Positions 1-9,508 are shown, counted from the first letter of the stretch. The stretch is DNA of 64,000 nucleotides from Bog-159 sp035499555 (GCA_035499555.1 DATJYO010000025.1:1-64000); one strand, 5' to 3'. Numbers and translations are program-made. The notes: generated by a model not told the origin, from the letters alone.

Positions 1-6
1 TTTACA

Positions 7-957
7 ATGTCTGAAACAAACGGCAAGCCCAACACACCAGCCACCGGCGCATCCGCCGGCGGCAATGGGACAGCGAACGGCGACGGGAATGGAAAAGGCC
101 GCCTGGCGGTTCTGATCGAAGGCAGCAAGGAAGTTCGCGCCAAGGCCGCCGAGGAGATCAAGGCTCTCAAGCAGCCGGAGAAAACCGACCTCTGGAAATC
201 CATCCTCCGCGTTAAACACGACGAAACGCCGCGCAGCCGCGCACTCGGCGTTCTCTCCAACGTCTTCCTCCACCTCCATCCCGCCAAGATCAACCGCGAT
301 GCCGTCGCCTACAACTACACGTGGGGCATGGGCGGCATGACCTTCTACGTTTACATCACGCTGGTCTTCACCGGCACGCTGCTGATGTTCTACTACCATC
401 CCTCCAAAGTCGTGGCCTTCCGCGACGTCCTTTACCTGGAGCACGACGTCCCGTTCGGCAAACTGCTGCGCAACATGCATCGCTGGGGCGCGCACCTGAT
501 GGTGATCATGGTCGAGCTGCACATGTTCCGCGTCTTCCTCACCGGCTCGTACAAGAAGCCGCGCCAGTTCAACTGGGTGGTGGGCGTGATCCTGCTGGTG
601 CTGACGTTGCTCCTCAGCTTCACGGGCTACCTGCTGCCGGACGACCAACTGGGCTTCTGGGCCGTGACGGTGGGAACAAACATGGCGCGCGCCACACCGC
701 TGCTGGGCCATGACGGCCCGTTCGGCCACCAATTGGGAATGACGCCCTTCAACGACGTGCGCTTCGGCCTGTTGGGCGGCTCCATCGTGGATTCGAACGC
801 CTTGTTGCGCGCCTACATCTGGCATTGCGTGGCGATTCCGATCATCGCCTCGACGTTCATGGTGGTGCACTTCTGGCGTGTGCGGAAGGACGGCGGCATC
901 TCCGGTCCGGCACCCGTCATGTTGGAGAGCGAGATCAAGGAACCGAGGAAACTGTGA
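7..957 (+). CDS. Cytochrome b N-terminal (b6-type) subunit of a bc-type quinol oxidoreductase
   Basis: Membrane subunit of 316 aa that would carry the two b hemes of a quinol:cytochrome c oxidoreductase. Residues 1-60 are a Gly/Asn/Lys-rich, probably cytoplasmic extension. The cytochrome b6-like core follows, with heme-ligand pairs H158/H172 (in NMHRWGAH and ELHMFRV) and H273/H288 (in IWHC and VVHFWRVRK). The tail RKDGGISGPAP closely resembles cytochrome b6. The C-terminal cytochrome b half is encoded separately just downstream, as in b6f-like and many menaquinol-oxidising complexes. A Rieske gene would be expected upstream, outside the window. The ATG lies only 6 bases from the window edge, so the upstream context is unseen. 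Confidence 0.9.
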   Translation: MSETNGKPNTPATGASAGGNGTANGDGNGKGRLAVLIEGSKEVRAKAAEEIKALKQPEKTDLWKSILRVKHDETPRSRALGVLSNVFLHLHPAKINRDAVAYNYTWGMGGMTFYVYITLVFTGTLLMFYYHPSKVVAFRDVLYLEHDVPFGKLLRNMHRWGAHLMVIMVELHMFRVFLTGSYKKPRQFNWVVGVILLVLTLLLSFTGYLLPDDQLGFWAVTVGTNMARATPLLGHDGPFGHQLGMTPFNDVRFGLLGGSIVDSNALLRAYIWHCVAIPIIASTFMVVHFWRVRKDGGISGPAPVMLESEIKEPRKL

Positions 958-1021
958 AGACCCGGGGCTAGGTGCTGAACGCCGGATCCAGCACCCAGCG
1001 CCCCAAACCAGGACCGTTTTT

Positions 1022-1957
1022 ATGGATTTTCACCAGCTTTGGACCATCTTCAGCACGCCGGACAACATTCCCATCGTGCTGCTCCTTTTCGTGGTGCCCT
1101 TCTACACCTGGTATGCCCTGCGGCAGGCCTTTGCCAATGACCGTCTGATCGCCCAACTCGAGGCCGATCCGGCGATGGCCAAGACGCATCATCGCAAGGT
1201 CCAGCCGTGGAAGCCGGGTTGGGCCAAAGAGGTCCATGTCTGGCCCTACCTGCTGCGCATCGAGTTCCTGGCGGCCATCATCGTCACCATTATTCTCATG
1301 GTGTGGTCGATTACCTTGAACGCGCCGCTCGAAGAGCCGGCCAATCCCACCTTGACCATGAACCCGGCCAAGGCGCCCTGGTACTTCCTGGGCCTGCAGG
1401 AGATGCTGGTCTATTTCGATCCCTGGATGGCCGGGGTGATCTTTCCCACGCTCATCATCATCGGCCTGATGGTCATACCTTATATAGACAGCAATCCGCT
1501 GGGCAACGGCTACTACACTTACAAGCAGCGAAAATTTTCCATCTGGACTTTCATCTTCGGCTTCATCGTGCTGTGGGTGACCATGATCGTCATCGGGACC
1601 ATCATTCGCGGCCCGGGCTGGATGTGGTTCTGGCCGGGCGTCACCTGGGACCACAACCGCCTGATCTTCGAGGTGAACCGCGACCTGCCCGATATCTTCG
1701 GCATCAAGGGGCGCGCCGGCAAGGCCATTTTCGGCGCGATTGTCATGGGCATTTATTTTGTGGGCGCCTGGATCGGCGTCCACAAGCTGATCACGTGGAC
1801 GCCGTTCAATAAGAAGATCTATAAGCGCATGAGCCTGCTGCAATACTCCGTCATGCAGGTGTTCCTGATCCTGATGTTGCTGCTGCCGGTGAAGATCCTG
1901 CTCCGCCACGTATTCCGCATTAAATACATCTGGATAACGCCCTGGTTCAACATATGA
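1022..1957 (+). CDS. Cytochrome b C-terminal (subunit IV-like) protein
   Basis: Protein of 311 aa completing the split cytochrome b. It has an N-terminal hydrophobic helix, a conserved segment AKAPWYFLGLQEML at about residues 114-127, and several further membrane helices. That segment aligns with the quinol-oxidation (Qo) region, where mitochondrial and b6f proteins have PEWY; here it reads APWY, as is common in bacterial menaquinol complexes. I chose the ATG at 1022, because the longer open frame from 878 overlaps the preceding gene and adds non-conserved sequence. The stop overlaps the next start (ATGA at 1954-1957), so the two genes are translationally coupled. Confidence 0.88.
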   Translation: MDFHQLWTIFSTPDNIPIVLLLFVVPFYTWYALRQAFANDRLIAQLEADPAMAKTHHRKVQPWKPGWAKEVHVWPYLLRIEFLAAIIVTIILMVWSITLNAPLEEPANPTLTMNPAKAPWYFLGLQEMLVYFDPWMAGVIFPTLIIIGLMVIPYIDSNPLGNGYYTYKQRKFSIWTFIFGFIVLWVTMIVIGTIIRGPGWMWFWPGVTWDHNRLIFEVNRDLPDIFGIKGRAGKAIFGAIVMGIYFVGAWIGVHKLITWTPFNKKIYKRMSLLQYSVMQVFLILMLLLPVKILLRHVFRIKYIWITPWFNI

Positions 1958-4900
1958 CCGACCAAGAAAAGGACCCTGTCGTTCATTCGTCGCTGAGCAA
2001 ACCCCTGTTCATCGCGTCGGCGCTGCTGGTGCTCTCCTTTGTCTGGGGGCTGTATGACGAGGTCTACGGGACCCGCCCCTGGAAAGGTTACGAGGCACGG
2101 TTCAAGCGCATCTACACGGCGTACCTGAACAAGACCTTGCCGCAGGAAACCGCTTCCGAGCGGGTGCTGAAAGCCTCCGCGGACTACCAGAAACTGGAAC
2201 GCGAGGCGCAGGCGGCGGAGAAGGCCGTTTACCCTCAGATCTCCGAAATCGACCGAAAGGTGAACCAGGAACTGGTCCCGCGCACTTTGGCTTTGAATGA
2301 GCCATTTCAGGAGGTGCGCAGCCACATCGGCGCGATCACTTACGAGATCGAAATCTCGAAAAGCGAGAGCAGTAAGAACTCGATGCGCGCCGAGATCGAG
2401 AAACTCAAAAAAGAAGTCCACACCGTAACGCTGCCCAACCCCGACGGCTCCACCGAGAAACGGGACATGGACTTCTCCACCATGGACAAAACGCTCCAGG
2501 GGTGGAAGGCGGAAAAGGCGCAGTTGCTGCAGCAGCGCGTGGACCTGCTCAAGCCGGCGACCGCGCTGCGGGCGAAACAGAAGCTGTACCTGGAGGATCA
2601 CATCGCGGATGTGAGTGCCGATACGCTGAACGGCCTGCGCAACAAAATGGCCACCTTCGACATCTCCATCCGCCAGATCCATATTAAAGACGTCGAGCTG
2701 GTGGATCGTTGCGAGTCTTGCCACCTGGGCACGCGCGAGCCGGTTACGCTGACGGCCGCGTCCATGGGCGGCCAGGAAGTGTACGCCAGCCATCCGCGGA
2801 AGGAACTGCTGAAAATTCACGATCCGGAGAAGTTCGGCTGCACGCCGTGCCATGGCGGCAACGGCGTGGCCTTGACCAGCGTCGAGAAGGCGCATGGCTA
2901 CAACGAACACTGGCTGTGGCCGTTGCATGCCCGAGAGAACCTGGAGGCGGGCTGCCAGCAGTGCCATTCCCAGGAAATCGTCACGGAGATGGCGGACACC
3001 CTCAACGCGGGCCGCGAAATTTTCCGGCTGCGCGGCTGCATGGCATGCCACCGCTACGAGGGCTTCGATCGCGATCAGGATGAACTGTCCAATGTGAACC
3101 AGGAGATCCGCCAGCTTAGCCAGCAGAAGGCCGAGTGGGCGCGCCAGATCGTATTCACCACCCAGAAGGGCGACCGGACCCGCAGCAACGAGGAAGCCGA
3201 ACGGCTGTACCAGGAGGCCAACAATCTGCGCGTGCGCAGCAGCGGTCTCGACGCCAAAGTCGAGCAGCTCGACGATCGCGCGCGCGACCTGGTGCGCGAG
3301 ATCAAGAAGGTCGGGCCCAGCCTCAAAGAAGTGCGCATGAAGATCCACAAGGAATGGCTGCCGGTGTGGCTGAAGGATCCGCACGCGTGGCGCCCGGGCA
3401 CCAAGATGCCGACCTTCCGCCTGGATGACGGGGAGATCCGGGCCATCGCCGCGTTCATCTGGCAATCCGGCGTCCGCGGCGATCTCGATCATCAACCGCC
3501 GGGCGATCCGGAGAAGGGGAAGGAAGACTTCGAGACGCGCGGCTGCATGGCCTGCCATTCGATGGGTGAAGGCGGCGACAAGCAGGGCGGCACGTTCGCC
3601 GCCAATCTCAGCCGCGTCGGCGAAAAAGACAACTACGACTACCTGGTCCGCTGGATCCACAATCCGCGCCAGCGCACCCTGCCCTATTGTCCCTTCGAGA
3701 AGAAGGATCTGACCGCGGAAGACTACAAGCGCGCCGGCAAGCCGTTCGTGTTCGATCTGGATCACGACAAGTGCCCCAATGACGGGCACCAGTTGCTGGT
3801 GATGCAGATGACCCCCATGCCCAGCCTGCGTCTGAGCGAGGCGGAGGCGCGCGACATCGCCAGTTATCTCGAAACCCGCAAACATCCCAACGCCACCTAC
3901 GCCAACGCCGATTACCTGGACGATCCCAACCTGAAGGCTCGCGGGCTGTTCCTGGTGCGGTTCTATGGCTGCGCGGGCTGCCACGAGATCGCCGGCCTGG
4001 AAGAGGAGCAGCGCATTGGCACCGAGCTGACCAAGGAAGGCTCCAAGCCCATCGAGCGCCTGGATTTCGCCCTCCTGGGCCACGACGCGGAACGCGACGG
4101 CTGGTACACGCACAAAGGATTCTTCGAACATAAGCTGACCAATCCCGCGGTTTTCGATGAAGGCAAGGAAAAAGCCAAGCTGGACCGGCTGAAAATGCCG
4201 AACTTCAACTTGTCGAAGCCGGAAATCGACCAGCTCACCACCTTCCTGATCGGTTCGGTGGACGCCAGTATTCCGCCGCGCTATTTCTACAATCCCGGCG
4301 ACCAGCGCCGCGACATCATCGAAGGCTGGTGGGTCGTCCGCAAGTACAACTGCATGGGCTGCCACCAGGTGCACGTCGGACAGACGACCGTATTTATGAC
4401 CTTGCCGCGGTACCAGGATCCCGACTGGAAGGATCAGCGGCCGCCCACCTTGATCGGCGAGGGGGCGCGGGTCAACCCGGCGTGGCTGATGCGCTTCCTG
4501 AACAATCCGTCCCTGACCGACGACCCCAAGGAGATGGACCGCGACGGCGTGCGCCGCTATCTGCACGCGCGTATGCCTACGTTCTATTTCTCGAACGGCG
4601 AGATTCAGAAGCTGGTGCGGTTCTTCGCCGCCATGTCGTCGCAGGCGGCGCCCTACATTCCGGACAAGCTGGAACCGCTGACGGATCAGGAGCGCACCAT
4701 GGCGCGGCAGTTGTTCACCAGCGAAGGCGCGCCGTGCCTGAAGTGCCATGCCACCGGCGATCCCAAGCATGACGCCCACGCCACCGCTCCCAATTTCCTG
4801 CTCGCCAAGGAGCGGCTGAAGCCCGGTTGGGCGCGGCGCTGGATGCTGGACCCGGCCATGATGAGCCCCGGCACCGCCATGCCGTCCGGGTTGTTCCGCG

Positions 4901-5049
4901 CGGATGGCGATCGCATGATCTTCGCGGGTCCCACGCCGGCCAGCTTTAACGGATACACCAAGGACCACGCCGAATTGCTGGTCCGCTACATGTTTCAGTT
5001 CACGCCCGACGAACTGGGCCGCCTGAGGGCCAGCGCGGGCTCGCAGTAG
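1954..5049 (+). CDS. Membrane-anchored octaheme c-type cytochrome
   Basis: Protein of 1031 aa with one N-terminal membrane anchor (about residues 18-40) and a large, presumably periplasmic domain. Eight CXXCH heme c motifs are visible, with first cysteines at residues 253, 296, 334, 362, 531, 673, 800 and 928. Two long charged, Gln/Glu/Lys-rich stretches (about 65-240 and 375-460) look like coiled coil. The position directly after the split cytochrome b, with overlapping codons, suggests it is the electron-accepting subunit in place of cytochrome c1/f. Similar b-plus-multiheme-c arrangements occur in Cbc-type complexes; membership of a named subtype is inference. I could not name the family precisely. 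Confidence 0.85.
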   Translation: MTDQEKDPVVHSSLSKPLFIASALLVLSFVWGLYDEVYGTRPWKGYEARFKRIYTAYLNKTLPQETASERVLKASADYQKLEREAQAAEKAVYPQISEIDRKVNQELVPRTLALNEPFQEVRSHIGAITYEIEISKSESSKNSMRAEIEKLKKEVHTVTLPNPDGSTEKRDMDFSTMDKTLQGWKAEKAQLLQQRVDLLKPATALRAKQKLYLEDHIADVSADTLNGLRNKMATFDISIRQIHIKDVELVDRCESCHLGTREPVTLTAASMGGQEVYASHPRKELLKIHDPEKFGCTPCHGGNGVALTSVEKAHGYNEHWLWPLHARENLEAGCQQCHSQEIVTEMADTLNAGREIFRLRGCMACHRYEGFDRDQDELSNVNQEIRQLSQQKAEWARQIVFTTQKGDRTRSNEEAERLYQEANNLRVRSSGLDAKVEQLDDRARDLVREIKKVGPSLKEVRMKIHKEWLPVWLKDPHAWRPGTKMPTFRLDDGEIRAIAAFIWQSGVRGDLDHQPPGDPEKGKEDFETRGCMACHSMGEGGDKQGGTFAANLSRVGEKDNYDYLVRWIHNPRQRTLPYCPFEKKDLTAEDYKRAGKPFVFDLDHDKCPNDGHQLLVMQMTPMPSLRLSEAEARDIASYLETRKHPNATYANADYLDDPNLKARGLFLVRFYGCAGCHEIAGLEEEQRIGTELTKEGSKPIERLDFALLGHDAERDGWYTHKGFFEHKLTNPAVFDEGKEKAKLDRLKMPNFNLSKPEIDQLTTFLIGSVDASIPPRYFYNPGDQRRDIIEGWWVVRKYNCMGCHQVHVGQTTVFMTLPRYQDPDWKDQRPPTLIGEGARVNPAWLMRFLNNPSLTDDPKEMDRDGVRRYLHARMPTFYFSNGEIQKLVRFFAAMSSQAAPYIPDKLEPLTDQERTMARQLFTSEGAPCLKCHATGDPKHDAHATAPNFLLAKERLKPGWARRWMLDPAMMSPGTAMPSGLFRADGDRMIFAGPTPASFNGYTKDHAELLVRYMFQFTPDELGRLRASAGSQ

Positions 5050-5098
5050 GAAAGGCGCCGGGTATGGAGCGCCTGAAAGAAAAAGGAGCTATTCAACC

Positions 5099-5869
5099 AT
5101 GACGAGATTCTGGATCACCTGCGGAGCGGCAGCCGCTCTGCTTTTGGCGAGCTGCGGCGGCAGCAAGGAAGAAGCCAAGAAGGAAGAAGCCGCGGCGCCC
5201 GCGGCCGCCCCGGCCGCCGTTGACGAGGCCACTGCCGCCACCATCACCGGCAAGGTTTCGTTCAGCGGCGCGAAGCCGGCCATGAAGACCATCGACATGT
5301 CGGCGAATCCGGCCTGCCAGCGGGCGCACACCACGCCCCAGAAGTCGGAGGAGGTCGTCGTCAACGATAACGGCACGCTGCGGAACGCGTTCGTGTGGAT
5401 CAAGTCCGGTTTGCCGGACCGGCAATGGCCGGTGCCCGCCACGCCGGTCGAACTGGCGCAGGATGGCTGCATGTACAAGCCGCACGTCATCGGCGTGATG
5501 ACCGGCCAGGGCATCGAGATCAAGAACGACGATCCGACCAACCACAACATCCACCCGCTGCCCAAGATCAACCCGGAGTGGAACGAGTCGCAGCCGCCCA
5601 AGGGCGACCCCAAAACCAAGAGCTTCGCGCGGGAAGAGGTCATGATCCCGGTGAAGTGCAATGTGCACCCCTGGATGCGCGCCTACATCGGTGTGGTCTC
5701 GCACCCGTTCTTCGCCGTGACGGGCGAGGACGGCTCGTATACAATAAAGGGATTGCCTCCCGGAAGCTACACCCTGGAAGTCTGGCACGAGAAGTACGGC
5801 ACCAAAGATGTGCCGATCACGGTGAAGGCCAAGGAAAGCGCAACCCAGGATTTCACCCTCGGGAGTTAG
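5099..5869 (+). CDS. Lipoprotein with cupredoxin-like copper site and carboxypeptidase-regulatory-like domain
   Basis: Protein of 256 aa with a lipobox ending at Cys19 (LLASC), then an Ala/Glu/Lys-rich linker. The C-terminal half carries a plastocyanin-like pattern, HNIHPLP followed by VKCNVHPWMRAY, with a His, Cys, His, Met set suited to a type I copper site. The last about 50 residues resemble a carboxypeptidase-regulatory-like beta sandwich (DGSYTIKGLPPGSYTLEVWH). It is preceded by a good Shine-Dalgarno (AGGAG) and follows the multiheme cytochrome, so a role as a periplasmic electron carrier or copper protein of this complex is plausible. Function is inferred from motif and position only. 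Confidence 0.75.
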   Translation: MTRFWITCGAAAALLLASCGGSKEEAKKEEAAAPAAAPAAVDEATAATITGKVSFSGAKPAMKTIDMSANPACQRAHTTPQKSEEVVVNDNGTLRNAFVWIKSGLPDRQWPVPATPVELAQDGCMYKPHVIGVMTGQGIEIKNDDPTNHNIHPLPKINPEWNESQPPKGDPKTKSFAREEVMIPVKCNVHPWMRAYIGVVSHPFFAVTGEDGSYTIKGLPPGSYTLEVWHEKYGTKDVPITVKAKESATQDFTLGS

Positions 5870-5900
5870 AGACCTGAGCGGGGCAGGCCCGTCCGCTGAT

Positions 5901-6803
5901 GTGCCTGCCCCCATCCACGAACGAATGAAAGACTACATCGAGCTCACCAAGCCCCGCATCACCTGGCTCATCCTCATGAGTACGGGCATCGGTTACTATT
6001 TCGGCCTGCCCAAGGCCGGAAACTGGTGGGCGTTTGTTTCCGCCATCCCCTGGTGGGGATTGCTGCACACCATATTAGGCACGGGGTTGCTGGCCTCCGG
6101 CACCGCCGCGTTGAACCAGTGGTACGAGCGGGATGCCGATTGCCGCATGCGGCGCACATCCGGCCGTCCCATACCGGGCGGGCGCATCTCCGCGGCGCGC
6201 GCCTTGGGCTTCGGTATCGCCCTTGCTCTTGCCGGGTTCGGAGATCTCTGGGCGGGCGTCAATCTGCTGGCGGCTCTGCTGGGCCTGTTCACCCTGCTCA
6301 GCTATCTGTTCCTCTATACGCCGCTCAAGAGCCGCTCGTGGCTCTCCACCACCATCGGCGCGTTCCCGGGCGCCATGCCGCCCATGATCGGCTACGCCGC
6401 GGCGCGCGGCACGATCACCAATGAAGCCTGGGTCCTGTTCGCCATCCTTTTTCTTTGGCAGTTCCCGCATTTCTACTCGATCGCCTGGATGTATCGCGAC
6501 GATTACGCGCGCGCCGGCATACGCATGCTGCCGGTGGTGGAGCCCGACGGACGTTCCACCGCGCGCCAGATCGTGCTGTACGGCCTGGCATTGATCCCCG
6601 TGAGCCTGGTGCCGAGCATCCTGGGCATGTCCGGGCGCATCTACTTGGTAGGCGCGCTGCTGTTGGGACTGTTTTTCCTCTATTCCGGAGTGCGCGTGGC
6701 GCTGGAGCGCACCATTTTGCGCGCGCGATATGTTCTGATGGTTTCCGTGTTTTACCTGCCGCTCATCTACGGGCTGATGTTGTTGGATAGACCTGGATTG
6801 TGA
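5901..6803 (+). CDS. ctaB: Protoheme IX farnesyltransferase (heme o synthase)
   Basis: UbiA-superfamily prenyltransferase of 300 aa that would convert heme b to heme o by adding a farnesyl group, a step needed for heme-copper oxidases. The diagnostic motif NQWYERDADCRMRRTSGRP holds the Asp-rich prenyl-diphosphate site and the CtaB-type MRRT..RP signature; multiple hydrophobic helices fill the rest. The listed start is GTG at 5901, and an in-frame ATG at 5925 (MKDYIELTKPR) is a credible alternative that matches usual family starts better. The stop overlaps the next GTG start. The neighbouring Sco and DUF420 genes support an oxidase-biogenesis role. Confidence 0.92.
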   Translation: MPAPIHERMKDYIELTKPRITWLILMSTGIGYYFGLPKAGNWWAFVSAIPWWGLLHTILGTGLLASGTAALNQWYERDADCRMRRTSGRPIPGGRISAARALGFGIALALAGFGDLWAGVNLLAALLGLFTLLSYLFLYTPLKSRSWLSTTIGAFPGAMPPMIGYAAARGTITNEAWVLFAILFLWQFPHFYSIAWMYRDDYARAGIRMLPVVEPDGRSTARQIVLYGLALIPVSLVPSILGMSGRIYLVGALLLGLFFLYSGVRVALERTILRARYVLMVSVFYLPLIYGLMLLDRPGL

Positions 6804-7708
6804 TTCTTGCCGAAAACCTGAGTCATCAGTATGGATCCCGCCTGGCGCTTTCGAAAGTCAATTTCGAAGTTAAGGCCGGCGAGATATTTGGCCTGTTAGG
6901 GCCCAATGGGGGCGGGAAGTCCACCCTGTTCCGCATCCTATCCACCATGATGACGCCCACCGGGGGCCGCGCGGAAGTAGCCGGACACGATGTGGCGCGC
7001 GACCCGGCGGCTGTGCGCCGCAAGATCGGCGTCGTCTTCCAGACGCAGAGCCTGGATAAAGCCTTGACCGTCGCGGAGAATCTGCGCAGCCAGGGCCATC
7101 TGCACGGCCTCTCCGGGCCGAAACTGCGCGGCCGAATGCAGCAGGTGATGGACCGGCTGGGCCTCGCGGACCGCGGCCACGACCTGGTGGAAACGCTGTC
7201 CGGCGGGCTCAAGCGCCGCGTAGAGATCGCCAAAGGACTGCTGCATCGCCCCGTGGTCCTGTTGATGGATGAGGCTTCCACCGGCCTGGATCCCGGCGCC
7301 CGGCGCGACCTCTGGCAATACGTCGAAGAACTTCGCAGCCAGGAAGGCGTGACCATCCTGCTCACTACGCACATCCTGGATGAGGCCGACCGCTGCGATC
7401 GGCTGGCTCTGTTGCATCAGGGACAGGTGGTGGCGGAGGGCACACCCATGCAACTGCGGTCGCGTATCGGCGGCGATGTCGTGGTGCTGGAATCGGCCGA
7501 CGCGGCGGGCCTCGGCCGCCAGATCGAAACGCGCTTCAATCTGCACCCGTCCGTGATGGATGGCGTGCTGCGCGTCGAAATCTCGAACGGCCACCGTTTC
7601 ATCGCCGAAGTGGTGGAGGCCTTCCCCGGCGCGATCCAATCCGTCGGCTTGCACAAGCCGACCCTCGAAGACGTGTTCGTACGCGAGACTGGAGCCCTGA
7701 TTGAGTAG
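6800..7708 (+). CDS. ABC transporter ATP-binding protein
   Basis: ATPase of 302 aa with Walker A GPNGGGKST (residues 34-42), ABC signature LSGGLKRR, Walker B LLMDEASTGLDP, and a C-terminal region of about 80 aa as in drug/antibiotic-type (CcmA/DrrA-like) ATPases. The GTG start overlaps the ctaB stop by 4 bases, and the gene overlaps its permease partner by 8 bases. The position between heme o synthase and Sco suggests an exporter for oxidase assembly, but the substrate cannot be read from the sequence. Confidence 0.9.
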   Translation: MILAENLSHQYGSRLALSKVNFEVKAGEIFGLLGPNGGGKSTLFRILSTMMTPTGGRAEVAGHDVARDPAAVRRKIGVVFQTQSLDKALTVAENLRSQGHLHGLSGPKLRGRMQQVMDRLGLADRGHDLVETLSGGLKRRVEIAKGLLHRPVVLLMDEASTGLDPGARRDLWQYVEELRSQEGVTILLTTHILDEADRCDRLALLHQGQVVAEGTPMQLRSRIGGDVVVLESADAAGLGRQIETRFNLHPSVMDGVLRVEISNGHRFIAEVVEAFPGAIQSVGLHKPTLEDVFVRETGALIE

Positions 7709-8441
7709 CTTTTGGTTGCCGGTGGTGACCCTCTGGCAGCGCGAATTGGTGCGCTTCTGGCGGCAGAAGAGCCGGGTGCTGGGCGTGGTGGCATCGCCCC
7801 TGGTCTTCTGGCTATTGATCGGCTCGGGATCGGGCGACCTGGCCCGCTTCTTCGCCGGCGCATTGGTGCTGACCATCCTTTTTTCCGCCATCTTCTCCAC
7901 CATTTCCATCATCGAGGACCGCCGCGAAGGGTTTCTGCTTTCCATGCTGGTATCGCCCGCTTCGCGCACCAGCATGGTATTGGGCAAGATTCTGGGCGCC
8001 GCCACACTGGCCTGGATGCAGGGCCTCATCTTCCTGGCCTTCGCGCCGCTGGCCAAAGTTTCCATCGGCATCCCTGAAGTGATGGCGCTGGTGGGCGCGG
8101 TCTTTCTGGTTTCCTTCACGCTGACCGGACTGGGCTTCGTCATCGCCTGGCGCATGGATTCGACGGCCGGATTCCACGCCATCATGAACCTGTTGCTGGT
8201 CCCCATGTGGATGGTCTCCGGATCGTTGTTCCCCATGGCCACCGCGCACGGCTGGATCAAAGCCATCATGTGGATCAACCCGCTGACCTATTCCATCTCC
8301 CTGCTGAACGGCTTTCTGCGGCTGAGCTCCGGCCCGCCGGGCATCGGCGTCAGCCTGGCGGTCACGGCCGGTTTCGGGCTGCTGCTGCTGCTGGCGTCCG
8401 GCATGGTCGCCGCCAAAAAGAGCCTGGTCAGCAATGCCTGA
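7701..8441 (+). CDS. ABC-2 type permease
   Basis: Protein of 246 aa with about six hydrophobic segments, partner of the preceding ATPase. It begins with an amphipathic WLPVVTLWQRELVRFWRQ segment typical of ABC-2 membrane subunits. The start is TTG at 7701, inside the end of the ATPase gene; it overlaps the next gene by 8 bases, consistent with one transcript. Substrate unknown. Confidence 0.85.
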   Translation: MSSFWLPVVTLWQRELVRFWRQKSRVLGVVASPLVFWLLIGSGSGDLARFFAGALVLTILFSAIFSTISIIEDRREGFLLSMLVSPASRTSMVLGKILGAATLAWMQGLIFLAFAPLAKVSIGIPEVMALVGAVFLVSFTLTGLGFVIAWRMDSTAGFHAIMNLLLVPMWMVSGSLFPMATAHGWIKAIMWINPLTYSISLLNGFLRLSSGPPGIGVSLAVTAGFGLLLLLASGMVAAKKSLVSNA

Positions 8442-9030
8442 GACAACGCGGACGCCGGGCCGGCTTCCCGCCGCGTTCCTCATCCTCCTGGGTATCGTGC
8501 TTTGCGCCTGCCGGAAGCAGCCTCCCCTGCCGGTCTACTGGCAACTGGCGCCCTTCCACCTGACCGCGCAGTCCGGTCAGCCGTTCGATAGTCAGACCCT
8601 CGCCGGCAAAATCTGGGTGGCGGATTTCATCTATACCACCTGCCCCGGCCCCTGCCCCCGCATGACGTCGCAGATGCGCGGCATACAATCGGCCACGCAA
8701 TCCCTTCCCGACGTGCGTCTGGTTTCGTTCACGGTCGATCCGAAAAACGATACGCCGGCCGTCCTGGCGGCCTATGCCAGTCACTTTCACGCCGATGCCA
8801 GTCGCTGGTTTTTCCTGACCGGCGATCGGAGCGCGCTCGAGGATGTGTACCGCAACGGGTTCAAGCTGGGCGACGTGGATGGCAGCCTGGTGCACAGCAC
8901 CCGTTTCATCCTGCTGGACCGGGGCAGCCGGGTGCGCGGAATCTACAGTCCGACGGAGGACGATGGCGCGCTGGCGCACCTGTTGCGCGACATACGGGCG
9001 CTCGAGAAGGAGCCGGATGTCCGTTCATGA
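8434..9030 (+). CDS. Sco1/SenC family copper chaperone
   Basis: Protein of 198 aa in the thioredoxin fold of Sco proteins, which deliver copper to the CuA centre of cytochrome c oxidase. The copper-binding CPGPC motif is at C70/C74 and the third ligand is likely H154 (LVHST). The N-terminal hydrophobic segment ends in LCAC (C26), which may be a lipoprotein signal. The gene sits between the ABC permease and DUF420, a common order in oxidase biogenesis clusters. Confidence 0.9.
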   Translation: MPETTRTPGRLPAAFLILLGIVLCACRKQPPLPVYWQLAPFHLTAQSGQPFDSQTLAGKIWVADFIYTTCPGPCPRMTSQMRGIQSATQSLPDVRLVSFTVDPKNDTPAVLAAYASHFHADASRWFFLTGDRSALEDVYRNGFKLGDVDGSLVHSTRFILLDRGSRVRGIYSPTEDDGALAHLLRDIRALEKEPDVRS

Positions 9031-9430
9031 TCTCCCGTCGGTGAATGCCGCGTTGAACGCCACGGCCGCGGTGTTGCTGGTATGGGGCTACACCCTGATC
9101 CGGCGGAAGCGCGTCCAGACGCATCGCAAAGTGATGCTGGCGGCCTTCACCACGTCATCACTGTTTCTGATCTGTTATATCGTGTACCACGCGCAAGTCG
9201 GCTCCGTGCACTTTCCCAAGATGGGTGCTATCCGCACGGTCTATTTCAGTATCCTCGGAACTCACACCTTGCTGGCGGCCACCGTTCCGGTGCTGGCGAT
9301 CATCACCCTGAGCCGCGGCCTGGGCCAGCGCTTCGACAAACACCGCAAGATCGCGCGCTGGACTCTACCGATCTGGCTGTATGTAAGCGTCACCGGCGTG
9401 ATCGTGTATCTGATGCTGTATCACTTATAA
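9017..9430 (+). CDS. DUF420 membrane protein (YozB-like)
   Basis: Protein of 137 aa with four hydrophobic helices and conserved His-containing motifs (THRKVM, YIVYHAQ, HTLLA, KHRKIARWT) of the DUF420 family, which is regularly found beside oxidase and Sco genes. I start it at ATG 9017, overlapping the Sco stop by 14 bases; the longer open frame from 8843 is antifunctional overlap. Role in oxidase assembly is inferred from context. Confidence 0.85.
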   Translation: MSVHDLPSVNAALNATAAVLLVWGYTLIRRKRVQTHRKVMLAAFTTSSLFLICYIVYHAQVGSVHFPKMGAIRTVYFSILGTHTLLAATVPVLAIITLSRGLGQRFDKHRKIARWTLPIWLYVSVTGVIVYLMLYHL

Positions 9431-9508
9431 GTGGTAGCAGCGCCGTACCGCCCACGAATGTATCCCCGCCCACGGCGCGCGCGTCTAATGAGGCGGAAGG
9501 ACAATACG

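Noticed and set aside
1819..4968. 1049-aa open frame on the - strand opposite the octaheme cytochrome
   Set aside because: The + strand frame has eight heme motifs and clear family features; the antisense frame is a by-product of GC-rich codon structure and shows no domain.
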